Notes: generated by a model not told the origin, from the sequence alone. Counted from the stretch's first letter, positions 1 through 10,381 are shown. The stretch is DNA of 64,000 nucleotides from Aphelidium insulamus (GCA_036784855.1 JAZDSV010000015.1:1-64000); one strand, 5' to 3'. A program made the numbers and translations.

Positions 1-480
1 GTTGCGGCGAATTTGCTTGTGCTCGGAGAATCGTGTTTCTTTTCTGTGCTGCTGCTGCGTGTAGCGAAAGTTGTCTTGATGCATTTCTACAACTGTTAAT
101 AGATGTATCACGTTAAGTATCATGCATGCCTGTTCCATCCACGCAGTAAAGCAATTAACCATGTTTGGATTAATGGCCACAATGGTTTTACGACCAAGTT
201 GTCATAGTTTGGTAGTTTGTCAATGTATAGATCGTCGCAACATGTACTTGATCTCCTTGCACCATGACCTCTTTTTTCAGTAAAATGCTGCAGCTGACAC
301 CGTCGGTTTGAATTTGGTAATCAAAATGAAACTGGTCCTCATTGTCATTTCGAAGCCGGAATGCTTTTTTTGTCAAGTTTGAAAAAGAGATGCCACACTC
401 GGTTCTTGTTCACAGCATTTAGCGGTTTAAAGTCGACCTGGCTGTCTTTGATGTGTGGGAAACAAGCATCAATATTCACT
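1..480 (-). mobile_element. Decayed Fanzor (eukaryotic TnpB-like nuclease) fragment, cut by the left window edge
   Basis: Reading the minus strand, successive stretches in different frames resemble Fanzor/IS607-type TnpB proteins. In order they are a segment containing VNIDACFPHIKDSQVDFKPL (about 479-420), then AFRLRNDNEDQFHFDY and IQTDGVSCSILL (about 361-270), then LGRKTIVAINPNMVN (about 194-148), then DNFRYTQQQHRKETRF (about 75-25). The third piece corresponds to the RuvC-I motif, normally IDPN or IDPG; here the catalytic Asp position reads Asn. The fourth matches the conserved region that follows RuvC-I. The frame changes several times, so this copy is inactive. The C-terminal half (RuvC-II, zinc finger, RuvC-III) would lie left of the window. 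Known of the family: Fanzors are RNA-guided nucleases carried by eukaryotic transposons. The family call rests on remembered motif patterns only. Confidence 0.62.
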
Positions 481-1035
481 GCCGTGTCCACTGTGCTGCT
501 GAAACTTCTAGCACCGTAAATGCGGCAAGGAAATGGAGCTGAGCGTAGTCGGGCATGAACAATCGCTGTTTACCGCGGAGCGCAATTAGACGTTGGGCAT
601 CAATCATCAGGTGCGATGCGTCAGCGCGCGTGGTAATGCGTCCATCCAGCAGGTAGGTGTGGTCGGGCAACGGTTCCTACACGTTACGCAGCACATCGGA
701 CGACACCATGAACAGGTCCAGGGCTGCATGTGAAAAGCGTGAGTGGGCGGTGAAGTGCGCAAGATAATGAAAAACATTAAAAGTGTCACATGTGAAACGA
801 AAACGTACTGTCAGTGGCATTGACAAACAGTCACGTTGGAGTGGAGGTAGCGTGCGCGCGGTGCATCCTCGTCGGGGTACAGGTAGTTTACCACGGGTCC
901 AGGGATGAATGCGGGCATAGTTAATGGTTGAGAGAGACACCCAGAGTCAGTTTCAAGTCTTTCAAGTGAGTGTAGCTGGAGAGGCAACGGACTGTCTGCA
1001 GGTGACGGTCTGCAATCACCAATGTGGCGCAGCAA
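476..1035 (-). other. Possible upstream remnant of the same element, or another decayed gene
   Basis: Minus-strand reading frames here look protein-like but are interrupted by a stop and frame changes. Examples are GPVVNYLYPDEDAPRARYLH near 900-845 and LPDHTYLLDGRITTRADASH near 668-609. They lie directly upstream of the Fanzor-like pieces on the same strand and could be its N-terminal part or an unrelated dead gene. I do not recognise the family. Confidence 0.3.
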
Positions 1036-2300
1036 AGGTCAAGGTCGGCCGGTGATTGGCTGGAAAAATGCGGCGGCGCCACCTGTACGTTTCATTGAGG
1101 GTAAAAATTTTAGCCTAATTAACGGCCCATAGCACGAATACTTTTCGTCCAGTGGCGAAGTGCCAATCTGTTTGCACACTCCAGTCTCGTACTCGGTGAC
1201 ATCGCCGGAATATCTTCTTGGCCATAGGAGAGGAGAGCTCCTCAGGAGAACTCCACAGGCGGGCAAACTTGCCCACCTTGCCTCGACGAAGTTACGCCAT
1301 ATTCTAGCTGGTTGGATAGGGATTCATAACGTTGAAACATTCACTTTGTTCCATTACGCGGCGGTGGCGGTATTCGCGAGGTGGTGCTAGTGCTCACGCA
1401 TTAGTCAAGACATTAAACTTGAGTAAAAGTGCAGATAGTTCCTAATCACACCTTTCGGTCATAGCAAGTCTACAAGACTCCAACGCGGACAAAGAACTGC
1501 TTCATTGGATGTTGAATAGAAGGACTCTCAAAGAATCACTTGTGATGCTACTTCAAATGACAACATTTCGTTGCAGCTTTTACTTGAAGTAATTGTCTGT
1601 CATTACAATTACAATTACTTCAAGTAAAAACTTGCAACAGAAATGTTATGTTGCACAAACTGGCCGTTAAGATGGGTGGAAAGTTTGTCAATTTGAAGAC
1701 TGATTGTGAGTGGGGAGGCAACGAGGTGTACATGAGTCTCAAGCCTATCCCAATTAAGTTCATCAATCCCGTCCTTTGAAGTTGACTTCAAATTTAAGTT
1801 AAAAATTACTGTCTGGCATGAACAATTAAGGCGTATGTTGCGGTATGGTCGGTACAGAAAGAGTTTTTAAATTAATTAAGACGTCAAGAATCTTGCTAAG
1901 CGTCACTCGCCGCGTTAAGCAAGGTAATACGATTAATCGGAGTGCAGACGTGTCACAAGTTCTTTGGCATTGATATCAATGATACAAATAACGGCGGTGA
2001 GCTTGCACGGAAGTACGATTACTTAAAATTATAGTGTGATCTGATATGCACCTTGGACATCAACAATGGATTGAGTGCCTCCGAGCTACTTCATCGTGGG
2101 CATGGCTCTGATCAAACAGTATGACAAGAAAATAAATTCGCCAAATTGCTATATCGCGATGCCTCATATATCATATGTAACAGGTCTTATCGTCAAGCGG
2201 CGTCGAAAAAGCGCACAGTCCCAGCCATAGTTTCCCAATATTGAGGGAATACGACAGTCACTCTACAGCGGCATGAACGGTGGCGGCGCCGTCGGTTAAG
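1036..2300. other. Intergenic, AT-richer, no convincing gene
   Basis: Only short open frames are seen. One 43-codon frame on the plus strand (1648-1779) begins directly after the palindrome at 1562-1647 and has no recognisable similarity. The rest looks like decayed sequence between the Fanzor fossil and the SINE-split gene. Confidence 0.4.
1562..1647. repeat. Imperfect inverted repeat with about 35-37-bp arms and a 14-bp loop
   Basis: The left arm (1562-1596) and the reverse complement of the right arm (1611-1647) agree at nearly every base, both reading from AACATTTC to GAAGTAATTGT, with only small indels and substitutions. The loop is 1597-1610. It could be a small palindromic element, the end of a MITE, or a structured RNA; the sequence does not decide. 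Confidence 0.75.
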
Positions 2301-2797
2301 GTTGTTTGAGTAACCTTAGCGCTATCAATCACCTAACCGTAAAAGGCAAATCCTCGCGTGCGCGTCCTTTACTACGCCGACCCGGCCGATGCCGCAGTCA
2401 CCAAATTCAAGGACACCAAACTGCTCCCCGGCGACAAATTGCCGGAGTCGTTCTTCAAGAAATGGTTCGACCTGGACGCTGTGGAAGAAATCGACACCGA
2501 CGGCAACATCGACGTTGTCCACTTCGACCAGAATACTGGAGATTCTCGTTTGCCATTCACTCCAGTCGTGGTGGAGGGGCAGTCATTGAGAGTAATCAAG
2601 ATCACTGGCGAAACTAGAGGTAAACGAACGCGATGCTTTCATGTTGCTATGTGCACTGACTACGTATAGGTGGTCGTAAGGCGCTCATTGAATCCAAAGC
2701 TTCGTTTGAGGCAGCCACATATTCACAAATCAAAGACGCCACCGGAGTCCGCACTGATGCGATTGTTGCTTGGGATATCGCTGCGATTGTCGATTCT

Positions 2798-2809
2798 TCC
2801 ATCCCTATT
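2798..2809 (+). repeat. Left target-site duplication of the SINE
   Basis: The 12-bp sequence TCCATCCCTATT is repeated exactly at 3308-3319, flanking the SINE. Confidence 0.88.
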
Positions 2810-3307
2810 ATATATTATATATAACCGCCGCCGTGGTCCAAGTGGTTAAGTTACTACACGGTGGCGGCCAGCAGCTAGAGTTCGAACCCCGGAGTGTGTT
2901 GTGCCGGTTTTTCGAATTTTACTGCGTTGTTGTGCCGCCAGATTTTTCGGGGTGTCAGTTTCGGTCATTCAACACGTTGCGGTTGCGGTTTCGGTTTCCT
3001 TCAGATATTCGGTACTTCGGTTTTGGCTCTCTCAAGTGTCAGCGTCAGAGGCGTCGCGGTAAAGGTCCGCCCCGTCCAGCTCCATTACAACAACAACAAC
3101 ACTAATCACATCGACTGTTACGCCTCGCCAAGAACAATCCCAACACTGCGCGCCAACAATTGATCACGCCCCGACTGTGCGCCTGTCACTGTTCGGTGGT
3201 TTACTCCGTATGGGGTCCATCATACCTGTGTGCCGATTGTGTGTCCGATCACTATAACGTCATGACCGACCGGTTAGATACGTTTAATGAATAAATCAAT
3301 CAATCAA
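2810..3307 (+). mobile_element. tRNA-derived SINE, about 0.5 kb, with short-repeat tail
   Basis: The head carries RNA polymerase III promoter boxes in tRNA spacing: an A box TGGTCCAAGTGG at 2834-2845 and a B box GAGTTCGAACCCC at 2878-2890. The spacing and the A-box form suggest a Ser/Leu-type tRNA ancestor. A non-tRNA body follows, and the 3' end is an AATC-type short repeat (about 3290-3307). Exact 12-bp duplications flank it, and the unbroken duplication points to a fairly recent insertion. It sits inside a coding block of the nuclease-like gene. SINEs of this kind are mobilised by a partner LINE; a LINE 3' fragment lies at 5168-5410 but has no visible matching tail. Confidence 0.82.
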
Positions 3308-3319
3308 TCCATCCCTATT
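3308..3319 (+). repeat. Right target-site duplication of the SINE
   Basis: Exact copy of 2798-2809, immediately after the AATC-repeat tail. Confidence 0.88.
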
Positions 3320-4075
3320 CCAGATGGACTGTTGGCACATCTCCGATTTGTGCTGGGAGGAATCGGAATTGCGAACAAATCTGACCGTCGTTTTGTTATT
3401 AACGATTTTCTTCTCTATGCGGTGCGCAATCCTGATTTTCACGACAAGTTACGTCTATCTACAGAGACCGCAGTGGAAGTGCATGGTGACTCTAAAGTTG
3501 GGCACAAAAGAAAGCGACAGTATCTGAGTGGTCTACTTGACTACATCATCTTTCGTTTTCGTGTTGGTCAGCCACTGGACGAGGTATCAGAGAAGGAAGC
3601 GCAGCTAGTTGTAGTTGAAGCAAATGACATTTGGACAGATGATGCAATGCGCCAGTGTGTGGCAAAGGCAGCCGCGATTCACAAGGCCCGCAAGGATGCA
3701 GGGAAACAGAACTGTCAAGTCTGGGGCTGTCTGACCAATGCGTCCCAATGGCTGTTTGTTCACATCGATAACGATGGTGCACTCTTCGTCTCTGAGCCAT
3801 TCTCTATGGCGCTGGGTGTCTCGTCCATCAATGAGCAAGAGGTGACCAAGATATATCAGCTTCTACATTACATTGTCAAGGGCGCCTACCTCGCCTCTCC
3901 GACAACTGGCGACACTGAAAGCGAATAGAACGAGAGAATATACACAAAATGAGACCATAAAACAGCTGAAAGGGCGTATGGCGGGGTGTATGTGGAAATT
4001 TTGCGATGTTGCTAATGTGCACTTTGCACTATGAGACTCTCACTGGCCAAACACAGACGTACTGGACGTCCGGAG

Positions 4076-4336
4076 TTAACTGTATCTAGCTGAGTGTCGC
4101 ATAGGGCTTTTGGCCAGCGTCCAGTGTACTGCAGCTGGTGTCCTTGGGGCAGGTCGCGTTTCGGTGCTGACACAGATGCTTGGCACCAAGCTTCGCTTGC
4201 AAATTAAGGTAAATGGCGCCAGTGGAGCAAGTGTCCGAATCGTGTAAACACGTTTGGTGAGATCGTATGGCACAGCACCGTTCACCACGTTGGGCACGGA
4301 GAACAACAGCAATGCCGCGATGGTTATATATTTCAC
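4076..4336 (-). pseudogene. Apparently broken paralog of the neighbouring secreted protein
   Basis: The N-terminus is a clear signal peptide (MKYITIAALLLFSVPNVVNG), followed by AVPYDLTKRVYT. This matches the AVTDVLTKQVYT that follows the signal peptide of the gene at 4500-5078 upstream on the same strand. The remaining cysteine-bearing similarity continues in a different frame, so the copy looks inactive unless a short intron escaped me. The two genes lie head to tail, about 160 bp apart, and point to a tandem duplication. Function unknown. Confidence 0.5.
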
Positions 4337-4499
4337 GTTGTGGCTATAGATGTGTTGTCAGTTATGCTGTGTCCTCCCAACAGTGAAAAATATCCATATT
4401 TTGCCTCAACACACATAGACCGTTGCAAATTGTATACTTAACATGACAACGTAGTCACGAATGATTTATTGCGTGCCATGTATCGCTTGCTGCATTTGC

Positions 4500-5078
4500 C
4501 TACTTTTGGGTGGCCGCCTTGGCAGTGAAGCACGAGTACTTGGCATAGGTGGATCCGCCGTAACGATTTGCGCACACATTCGTCTCGTAATCCTTTGGCA
4601 TATTTTCAGCAGTGATGGTCAGCTTCTTGCCGTCGGCGGAGCACTTTACAGTTTGCGAGTGTGCAAAATTTGCCTTGCCGGTCCCGTTCATGGACTGCGC
4701 CCAGCCGCTGATCACAGTTCCGTGCGCGCAGTCACTGGTAGAGTACACGCGCTGAATCGCGCACTTGGTACCCGGTGTCAGTTCCATGTCCTTCAATGGT
4801 GCAAATGCCTTCTTGCCCATTTGAATGCATTCGACAGACTGACGCGTCTTGGAACCATACTGGCCCTTGGTGCTGACACATTTGCTCGGTGTACACGTTG
4901 CAGACGAATCCTTGTCGAACGAGAAGTCCATGTAGTCAATGGTGCCGGTGCAGCCAGAGTCAGAGTCCAAGTACTGTGTGTACACTTGCTTGGTTAGAAC
5001 ATCCGTCACTGCAGCACTGGCAACATTGGCTAGTGAGACAATCACGGCAGCAATGGCAATATTCTTGAGGCCGAACAT
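4500..5078 (-). CDS. Small secreted cysteine-containing protein, family unknown
   Basis: Encodes about 192 residues in one exon. I chose the ATG at 5078 because it opens directly onto a hydrophobic signal peptide (MFGLKNIAIAAVIVSLANVA, cleavage expected near ASA-AVTD). A frame extending further upstream adds only a non-hydrophobic leader. The mature part has nine cysteines (for example SGCTGT, ATCTPSKCVS, ECIQMG, KCAIQR, SDCAHG), probably disulphide-bonded, with no transmembrane segment. It is a paralog of the broken copy at 4076-4336. Lineage-specific secreted proteins of this size are often extracellular matrix, defence or host-interaction factors, but nothing in the sequence assigns a role. 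Confidence 0.7.
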   Translation of the reverse strand: MFGLKNIAIAAVIVSLANVASAAVTDVLTKQVYTQYLDSDSGCTGTIDYMDFSFDKDSSATCTPSKCVSTKGQYGSKTRQSVECIQMGKKAFAPLKDMELTPGTKCAIQRVYSTSDCAHGTVISGWAQSMNGTGKANFAHSQTVKCSADGKKLTITAENMPKDYETNVCANRYGGSTYAKYSCFTAKAATQK

Positions 5079-5167
5079 GGCGATATTTATTTTTTGACCG
5101 AGTGCAGTGCAGATAGCATTGCTGATTGTCACATTTTATATGCTAAATTGACGCGAAATATCTGCAA

Positions 5168-5410
5168 GACTGCCGGCGCGAGGATCTCCTGTTCTCGCCA
5201 TTTGTGGTCACTAACACTGGCATATTCGGTCAGCGGGCTCTACAGATTGTGCGAACTATTGCCGTGGGGATTGCACAGCGCTACGGCATGAAGGAATGTC
5301 TTGCTATACACCGGGCACATCAGAGGCTGCAATTCATCACAATGCAGCAAATCGGTCAGGCCATTGTTGATCGAACTCGCCAGCTGGGACGTTCTGGACT
5401 GCCAATTTAA
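5168..5410 (+). mobile_element. 5'-truncated LINE fragment: end of the reverse-transcriptase ORF
   Basis: An open frame begins with EDLLFSPFVVTNTGIFGQRA and runs to a stop at 5410. The '[DE]-x-x-F-[ST]-P-F-V-V-[ST]-x-x-G-x-x-G-x-x-A' pattern resembles the conserved C-terminal tail of many non-LTR retrotransposon polyproteins in protists and early fungi (HFTPFVVSVDG-type). An AATAAA-like signal follows the stop (about 5415-5420). Nothing upstream looks like the rest of a LINE, so this is probably a truncated insertion. The family assignment rests on remembered motif shape and needs a profile search. Confidence 0.42.
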
Positions 5411-6144
5411 TTGTAAATAAAGTCAGACTAGTTCAACAAAAAAATTGACGCAGTTACACAAGCGGTCGCAAAAGCCAATATTAAAAGAGGGCGGGATTGG
5501 CGGGATTGGATTGGATAACCCTAACCCAGTATTGGTCAATGAGGGATTCGTACCACGTTACACTAATGGAAACCTACAGAGAAATGTAAGTGAGTATTAT
5601 ACTCAGCGAGTAAGTATGTATAATGTGTTTACATTTATTGCCGTATATATATGTACCATTGTTATGTTGTATACGTACGTACTGTTGAAGTAAGTCTGAA
5701 GCCAAGATGAAGCATACATAACTTCCGATGTTATACTGTCAGTGTCATGATATACGTATGCCTGGCTTCAATAAAATCTCTTTCATTAAGACCTTGTGTT
5801 GCATATTATTGAATACTATAACAAGCCTTTGAGATGTCCAGCTGTGGTGAGTGATTAGCGCATTCACGTAAGCATAAGAGGCGCTTTGAATCGTACATCC
5901 GCACATCGTCTACACTAATGTCTACACATCGCGGTACGGTTAAGTGACAGCACAATGAACAGCACCGCCATTGCGTCTATCCTTGTAATGAGGAATCTTC
6001 AGATGTTTGAACATGTCTGCGATATATCCATCGCTTTTCCAATATAAATGTAGAGCAACACTTGTGTGTGGTGATACATTGATCATCATATGATCAACAT
6101 ACATTTAGGTTGCAGATCAACGTTCATTAAGCACTTATTACAAG
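5411..6144. other. Intergenic, no convincing gene
   Basis: AT-rich with only short frames. A small tandem GGATTGGCGGGATTGGATTGG patch followed by AACCCTAACCC is seen at about 5492-5527. Upstream sequence for the ALADIN gene must lie at the right end. No RNA gene was recognised. Confidence 0.4.
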
Positions 6145-8324
6145 ATGGACAGATGGTCACGGGAAAGCGGTAGGTGGCGCTGCTGTACTGCCCTGAATGT
6201 ATCTTAACTCATACGTCTTCCAATAGCCGGATACCGTCTGCCGCCGTCCTCTTCCGAGCGCACCCTGTGTGAATTCGGCTCTGTGCTCTGTGCGTGCAAC
6301 ATTCTATACTCGCTTCATGTGCACACTGATGGCGCGCCGCAGATGCCGCGTCCGTCACTGCCGAGCAGCTGCTGCAACACCAGGAGCAGCAACAGAAGCA
6401 AGGTGGGGCCAGGGGCATTCAGGTGGCCAGCTCGGCGCAGGATGTGTGGGACACATGTCGCCAGCTGGGCATTGAGCGGGAAGTCATCTACGCGTCGGCA
6501 TGCTGTGTGCCAATGTCGCATCCAAGTGCCGTGGCTGCCGTACATCCAGCGGGCGAACATCTGGCGGACACGGAGAAGTTGCGGTTGGCGCAAGGGGGGC
6601 ACGCTCTGGAACGGTGGCTGGGTGACAGTGCCGTGGGGAGCGCGGCATCGACACTGCTGCCGCATGCGTGGTTCAGGGCGCTGCTGCATGCCGTCAGGCA
6701 GACGGATGCCCTCATAGACGACGCCAACATTCTTGGCCGTGTGCGCGCATTGTTGCCGGCAAGTTTAATATTGTACGTATATGTATATTGTGCTTACCTG
6801 CACTCCAGCTGGATAATGAGCCGCTAATGTCGGTGCGGTCGAGAGCTGCCGTGGATGCCAAAGTTGTGTGCATTGCCTGGTTCGAACTGTCTTTCTTTCA
6901 TGAACAGCTTATGACTTCTCAGGCATCCACATGCCCAACTGCTTGCCGTGGCCAATGCCAATGATTGTATATATTGCTACGATCTGCTGGCTGCCAGTAC
7001 GCTTGTGTAGATATACGACATATATCATGTAACTTGTTGTAGACTGGTGCCGAGTGGAGATGACACATGCTCATCAGCAAACGGTGACTTGTCTGGCCTT
7101 CCAGCCAATGACGCCGTGCAGTCTGGCTGTGGGCGGTGTTTTTGGAGTCAGTTTGTGGCAGCTGTCGCGTGTTGGCTCTGCGCCGTCTCATCAGAACACC
7201 GCATCTTCTGGGAACAACAACGACATTACGTCCATGTTGGACGATGCGATACACGCGCAGCTCGATCTGCCGGCGTCGGTTCGCGATGTGCAGTGCATGG
7301 CATGGAGTCCGGATGGGAGATATTTGGTGGTGGGCATGCGTGGTTCCGGCGACATTTACCTGCACGACGCCAGTGTCGGCGATGGAGTACTGATTAGGAG
7401 ATTTGCCACTAGCACTGACCAAATCATCTTTTCATCAGACGGCCTGTACTGTGTACTGGCGCAGACTGCGAGGTAGTTTTGTGAATTAATTTTTATTGAT
7501 GTGTATTAATTAAAATATGCAGGCGAGGTCGCGGCAAGCTACGCATCATGGAGACAGCGTCGTGGTCAGATACGGTGATAGAGTATCCGGCGATGCCACG
7601 CAACGTTCAGTGGCTGCCACACGGCCATGCATTCCTATTCTCGCTGCAAGGCGGCAACGAGGTGCACTCTATTCGTCTCACAAACACATTTCCCTCCCTT
7701 GGTTAGATTTATGTAGGGTGGCACTTACTGTTGGTGCTAATGTTAATGTAGTGTATGTGTTCGATCACGTTGAAACGGTGCCAGACCGAAAGATGGGCCT
7801 CGACTATGGCGATCAGCTGCAGCAAGTGTCCAGTGTAGTTTTGAAGAAGTTCACCTTTAATATGCCATATAGCTGCGGGGGCACTATTGATAAGATGGCT
7901 TTGTCTTCGGGCGGCACCAGACTGGTAATCTCATTCCTACCAGTGTGGTCAGCATCGTCGGCACTCACTGACCGGCACGCCGATGCAACTGTGCAACCCG
8001 GCCGCTCCTACCTGCTTGTATACAACGTGAAACTGTTTGAATCGGCGTCGCTCAGCCGCGAACTGTTTATGGAAATGTACAGACTTGTTTATACAGCTAC
8101 AAATACATTACTTCAAAGACTAATTCAAGGGCAGGGGATGGATAAGTGGCCCGATTCCCATGAGCGGCGACGGGGAGGAGGGCGCGGCGCCATTTGCCCA
8201 TTGCATGTCGTTCGCGGTGCAGTACAATCGCGGCGCACTACTAGCTGTTGGCTGGAAGAATGGCCGCCTGTCATTTGTGCCGTTTCTGTTTGCCGACAAG
8301 CTGGCCGACATTGTCCGCGGCTGA
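6145..8324 (+). CDS. AAAS: ALADIN-type nucleoporin (WD repeats)
   Basis: ALADIN is a WD-repeat component of the nuclear pore cytoplasmic side. About nine exons are separated by introns of about 32-70 nt; a 43-nt intron at about 6869-6911 joins VVCIAW to HPHAQLLAVA, giving the family's AWHPH block. Later pieces are THAHQQTVTCLAFQP, the WD-like QCMAWSPDGRYLVVG, KLRIMETASW and VQWLPHGHAFLFSLQG. Near the end is NRGALLAVGWKNGRLSFVPF, which matches the diagnostic ALADIN C-terminal NKGALLSVGWSTGRI. The start at 6145 (MDRWSRES) is chosen because it splices into a proline/serine exon compatible with the family N-terminus; it is the least certain part. The long C-terminal tail of animal ALADIN is absent. 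Confidence 0.83.
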
Positions 8325-8447
8325 AATACACAGTTACATGCATGCACTCTGAGTATCTTATCTGCATGCACTATGTATCTGCATAGACCATATGTCTCAG
8401 TGAGAATTGTAACTATAACTGTATGCCAACAGAGATTTTTATATGTG

Positions 8448-10381
8448 ATGGAATTATATAAGCCGCCCATCACAATTGTTAATGACGGTAACGCACAGAC
8501 GTCCGCGGTATAAAGGTGGCGAGTTTGACGGCGCTCGTGTATAACAACGCCCTGCTTACACTTAGCAGGTGGCTCCAGTGGCTCTGTTGGTTCGGGGCCG
8601 GGCGGTGGTGCGGGTGGCGCCGGCATAAAGTACCATTGCGACGCCTGCCAGCGCGACATCACCGATACGGTGCGCGTGCGGTGCGCCGTCTGTGCCGACT
8701 TTGACCTGTGCATCGAGTGGTGCGTGCGGGGAGATTAAGGTGTGATATTGCTTGCTCACGTGGATAAATGTAGCTTCCGTACGGGCGTCGAGGTTGGCCA
8801 GCACGAGTCGGACCATGCCTACCGGTTGCTGGTGAGTGGCCCTCTGCGCCGGGCTCAACTCTTGTATATAACATTCCACCCTTAAGGACCGGTATGCCTT
8901 TCCCCTGCTGTGCGCCGAGTGGGGTGCCGACGAGGAGTGGTTGCTGATGGAGGCAATCCAGCTGTACGGCCTCGGCAACTGGGCCGATATTGCCGAGCAT
9001 GTACGTTACATGCAGTTTATATAACGCTGTGTGTAATAACATTACATGTGCACCTAGCTGGGAAGCAAGAGCTTGGAAGAGTGCCGTGATCATTACATTG
9101 CGTACTATATCAACTCGCCCGCTTATCCGCTGCCGGTGCGATATTTTGTCTTGCATTCCAATAACTCAACTACCAGAACCTGGACGTGCAATTTGATGCC
9201 GCCGCCATCGCGGATGAGCGCAAGAAGCGTCGCAATTCACGCAAGTATACATTTGTGTATTACATTTGTTTACATAATTATTGTGCAGCAAAGAAGCCAG
9301 TGAATGTTTTGCCGCCACTCAAGCCCAAGGTGATGCCCAGCCACCCGGCCAACCATGAAATCCAAGGTGTGATTATTCCGATAGTTTGAAATATATTTAT
9401 TTTTATAGGATACATGCCCGGGCGGTTCGAGTTTGACGTGGAGCACGAGAACGATGCCGAGATGGCCGTCAAGGATTTGGAATTCACCGAGGACGACACG
9501 GCGCTGGATATAGAGCTAAAGTTGACATTGCTCGACATTTACAACACAAAACTGGACCGGCGCCAGTTGCGCAAAGATTATATCGCCGACCGGAATCTTA
9601 TCGAATTTAAAAAGGTATTTTGTTGATATAAATTTCCTTAACTGCTGTATATCTGACAAGTGTCAAGGTGCAAGCGGCAGACAGAAAGCGGACAAAGGAG
9701 GAAAAGGAGCAGGTGCAGCGCACCAAAGCGGTCGCCCGTCTGCTCAACGCCAATGACTACCAGCTGCTGGTGGACGGGCTGGTGGCGGAGCAGTCGATAC
9801 GCGCCCGCATCGCCCAGCTGCAGACGTATCGCCGCAACGGTATCACCACATTCCAGCAGGCCGCAGTGTACGAGCAGGAGAGCCGGCAGCGCACGCAAAA
9901 CATCCTGGCCAAAAGTCCATTCGTGGGCACCAGTGACCGCATCACCAAACAGCAGTTGAATCGCATCTCGGCCAGCAGCTCGCCGGCACCACCGGCATCT
10001 TTATCTGCATCCGCACACGCCCAGATGATGATACCAACATCGACGGGAAATTACTCGAACCATGGGCCGACCAGTGGCGGCAAACAGTCGCAACATCAGC
10101 CATCTAGTGCCGGTCCCGCGGCGCTTGACCTATCCGGCTGTGATGGCGTGTCGCAGTTGACCGCGTCGGAGCAGGCGCTTTGTTCACACCTGCGAATCCT
10201 GCCGCGCGCCTACCTCTCCATCAAGCACACGCTGCTGGCCGAGTTCGCCAAGCGGGGCAGGCTGCGGCGGAGAGAGGCGCGGAACCTGGTGCGCATCGAC
10301 GTGAACAAACTCGGCAAAGTGTACGACTACTTTATCAGCAAAGGCTGGGTGCGGTCCACGCTGCCGCCTCGTCGGTCATAA
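8448..10381 (+). CDS. ADA2: ADA2 transcriptional adaptor of SAGA-type acetyltransferase complexes
   Basis: ADA2 links the Gcn5 acetyltransferase to nucleosomes in SAGA/ADA complexes in the nucleus. Domains in order: a ZZ zinc finger (KYHCDACQRDITDTVRVRC, CADFDLCIEC), a SANT/Myb domain (EWGADEEWLLMEAIQLYGLG, then LEECRDHY), the central ADA-box region (FEFDVEHENDAEMAVKDLEF, DIYNTKLDRRQLRK), and a C-terminal SWIRM domain (LRILPRAYLSIKHTLLAEFA to the end, with VRIDVNKLGKVYDYFISKGW). Seven or so short introns. The start at 8448 (MELYKPPIT) gives a correct phase-1 junction across the first intron into the Gly/Ser-rich leader before the ZZ finger. The Gln/Ser linker before SWIRM is long. Stop at 10379-10381, 88 bp from the convergent Rho-like gene. 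Confidence 0.94.

Larger units (their letters stand above)
2358..3928 (+). pseudogene. Nuclease-like gene (PD-(D/E)xK-type fold, effector-like), split by a SINE; treated as a fossil
   Basis: Two protein-like blocks lie on either side of the SINE at 2810-3307. The left block begins near 2358 with RVLYYADPADAAVTKFKDTK and continues after a short intron at about 2619-2670 into the stretch ending at 2809. The right block (3308-3928) contains EAQLVVVEAND, then a helix with MRQCVAKAAA, then QVWGCLTNASQWLFVHID. That order of a strand with an acidic residue, a helix and a 'G-x-x-T-N...W-x-F' strand resembles the restriction-endonuclease-like domain of some Crinkler-type proteins and related PD-(D/E)xK families. 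The resemblance is by pattern only. The gene appears broken by the insertion. The start is uncertain because no ATG is obvious at the first exon. Confidence 0.5.

Noticed and set aside
2826-2896. A functional tRNA gene (A and B boxes present)
   Set aside because: The acceptor and anticodon arms do not pair convincingly, a non-tRNA body and repeat tail follow, and target-site duplications flank the whole unit: it is a SINE head.
5515-5527. Telomere-like AACCCTAACCC
   Set aside because: Only about two units, in the middle of a gene-bearing region; too short for an interstitial telomere.
8120-8713. A 197-codon minus-strand frame
   Set aside because: It overlaps the ends of ALADIN and ADA2 on the other strand, has low-complexity Pro/Thr composition and no domain.
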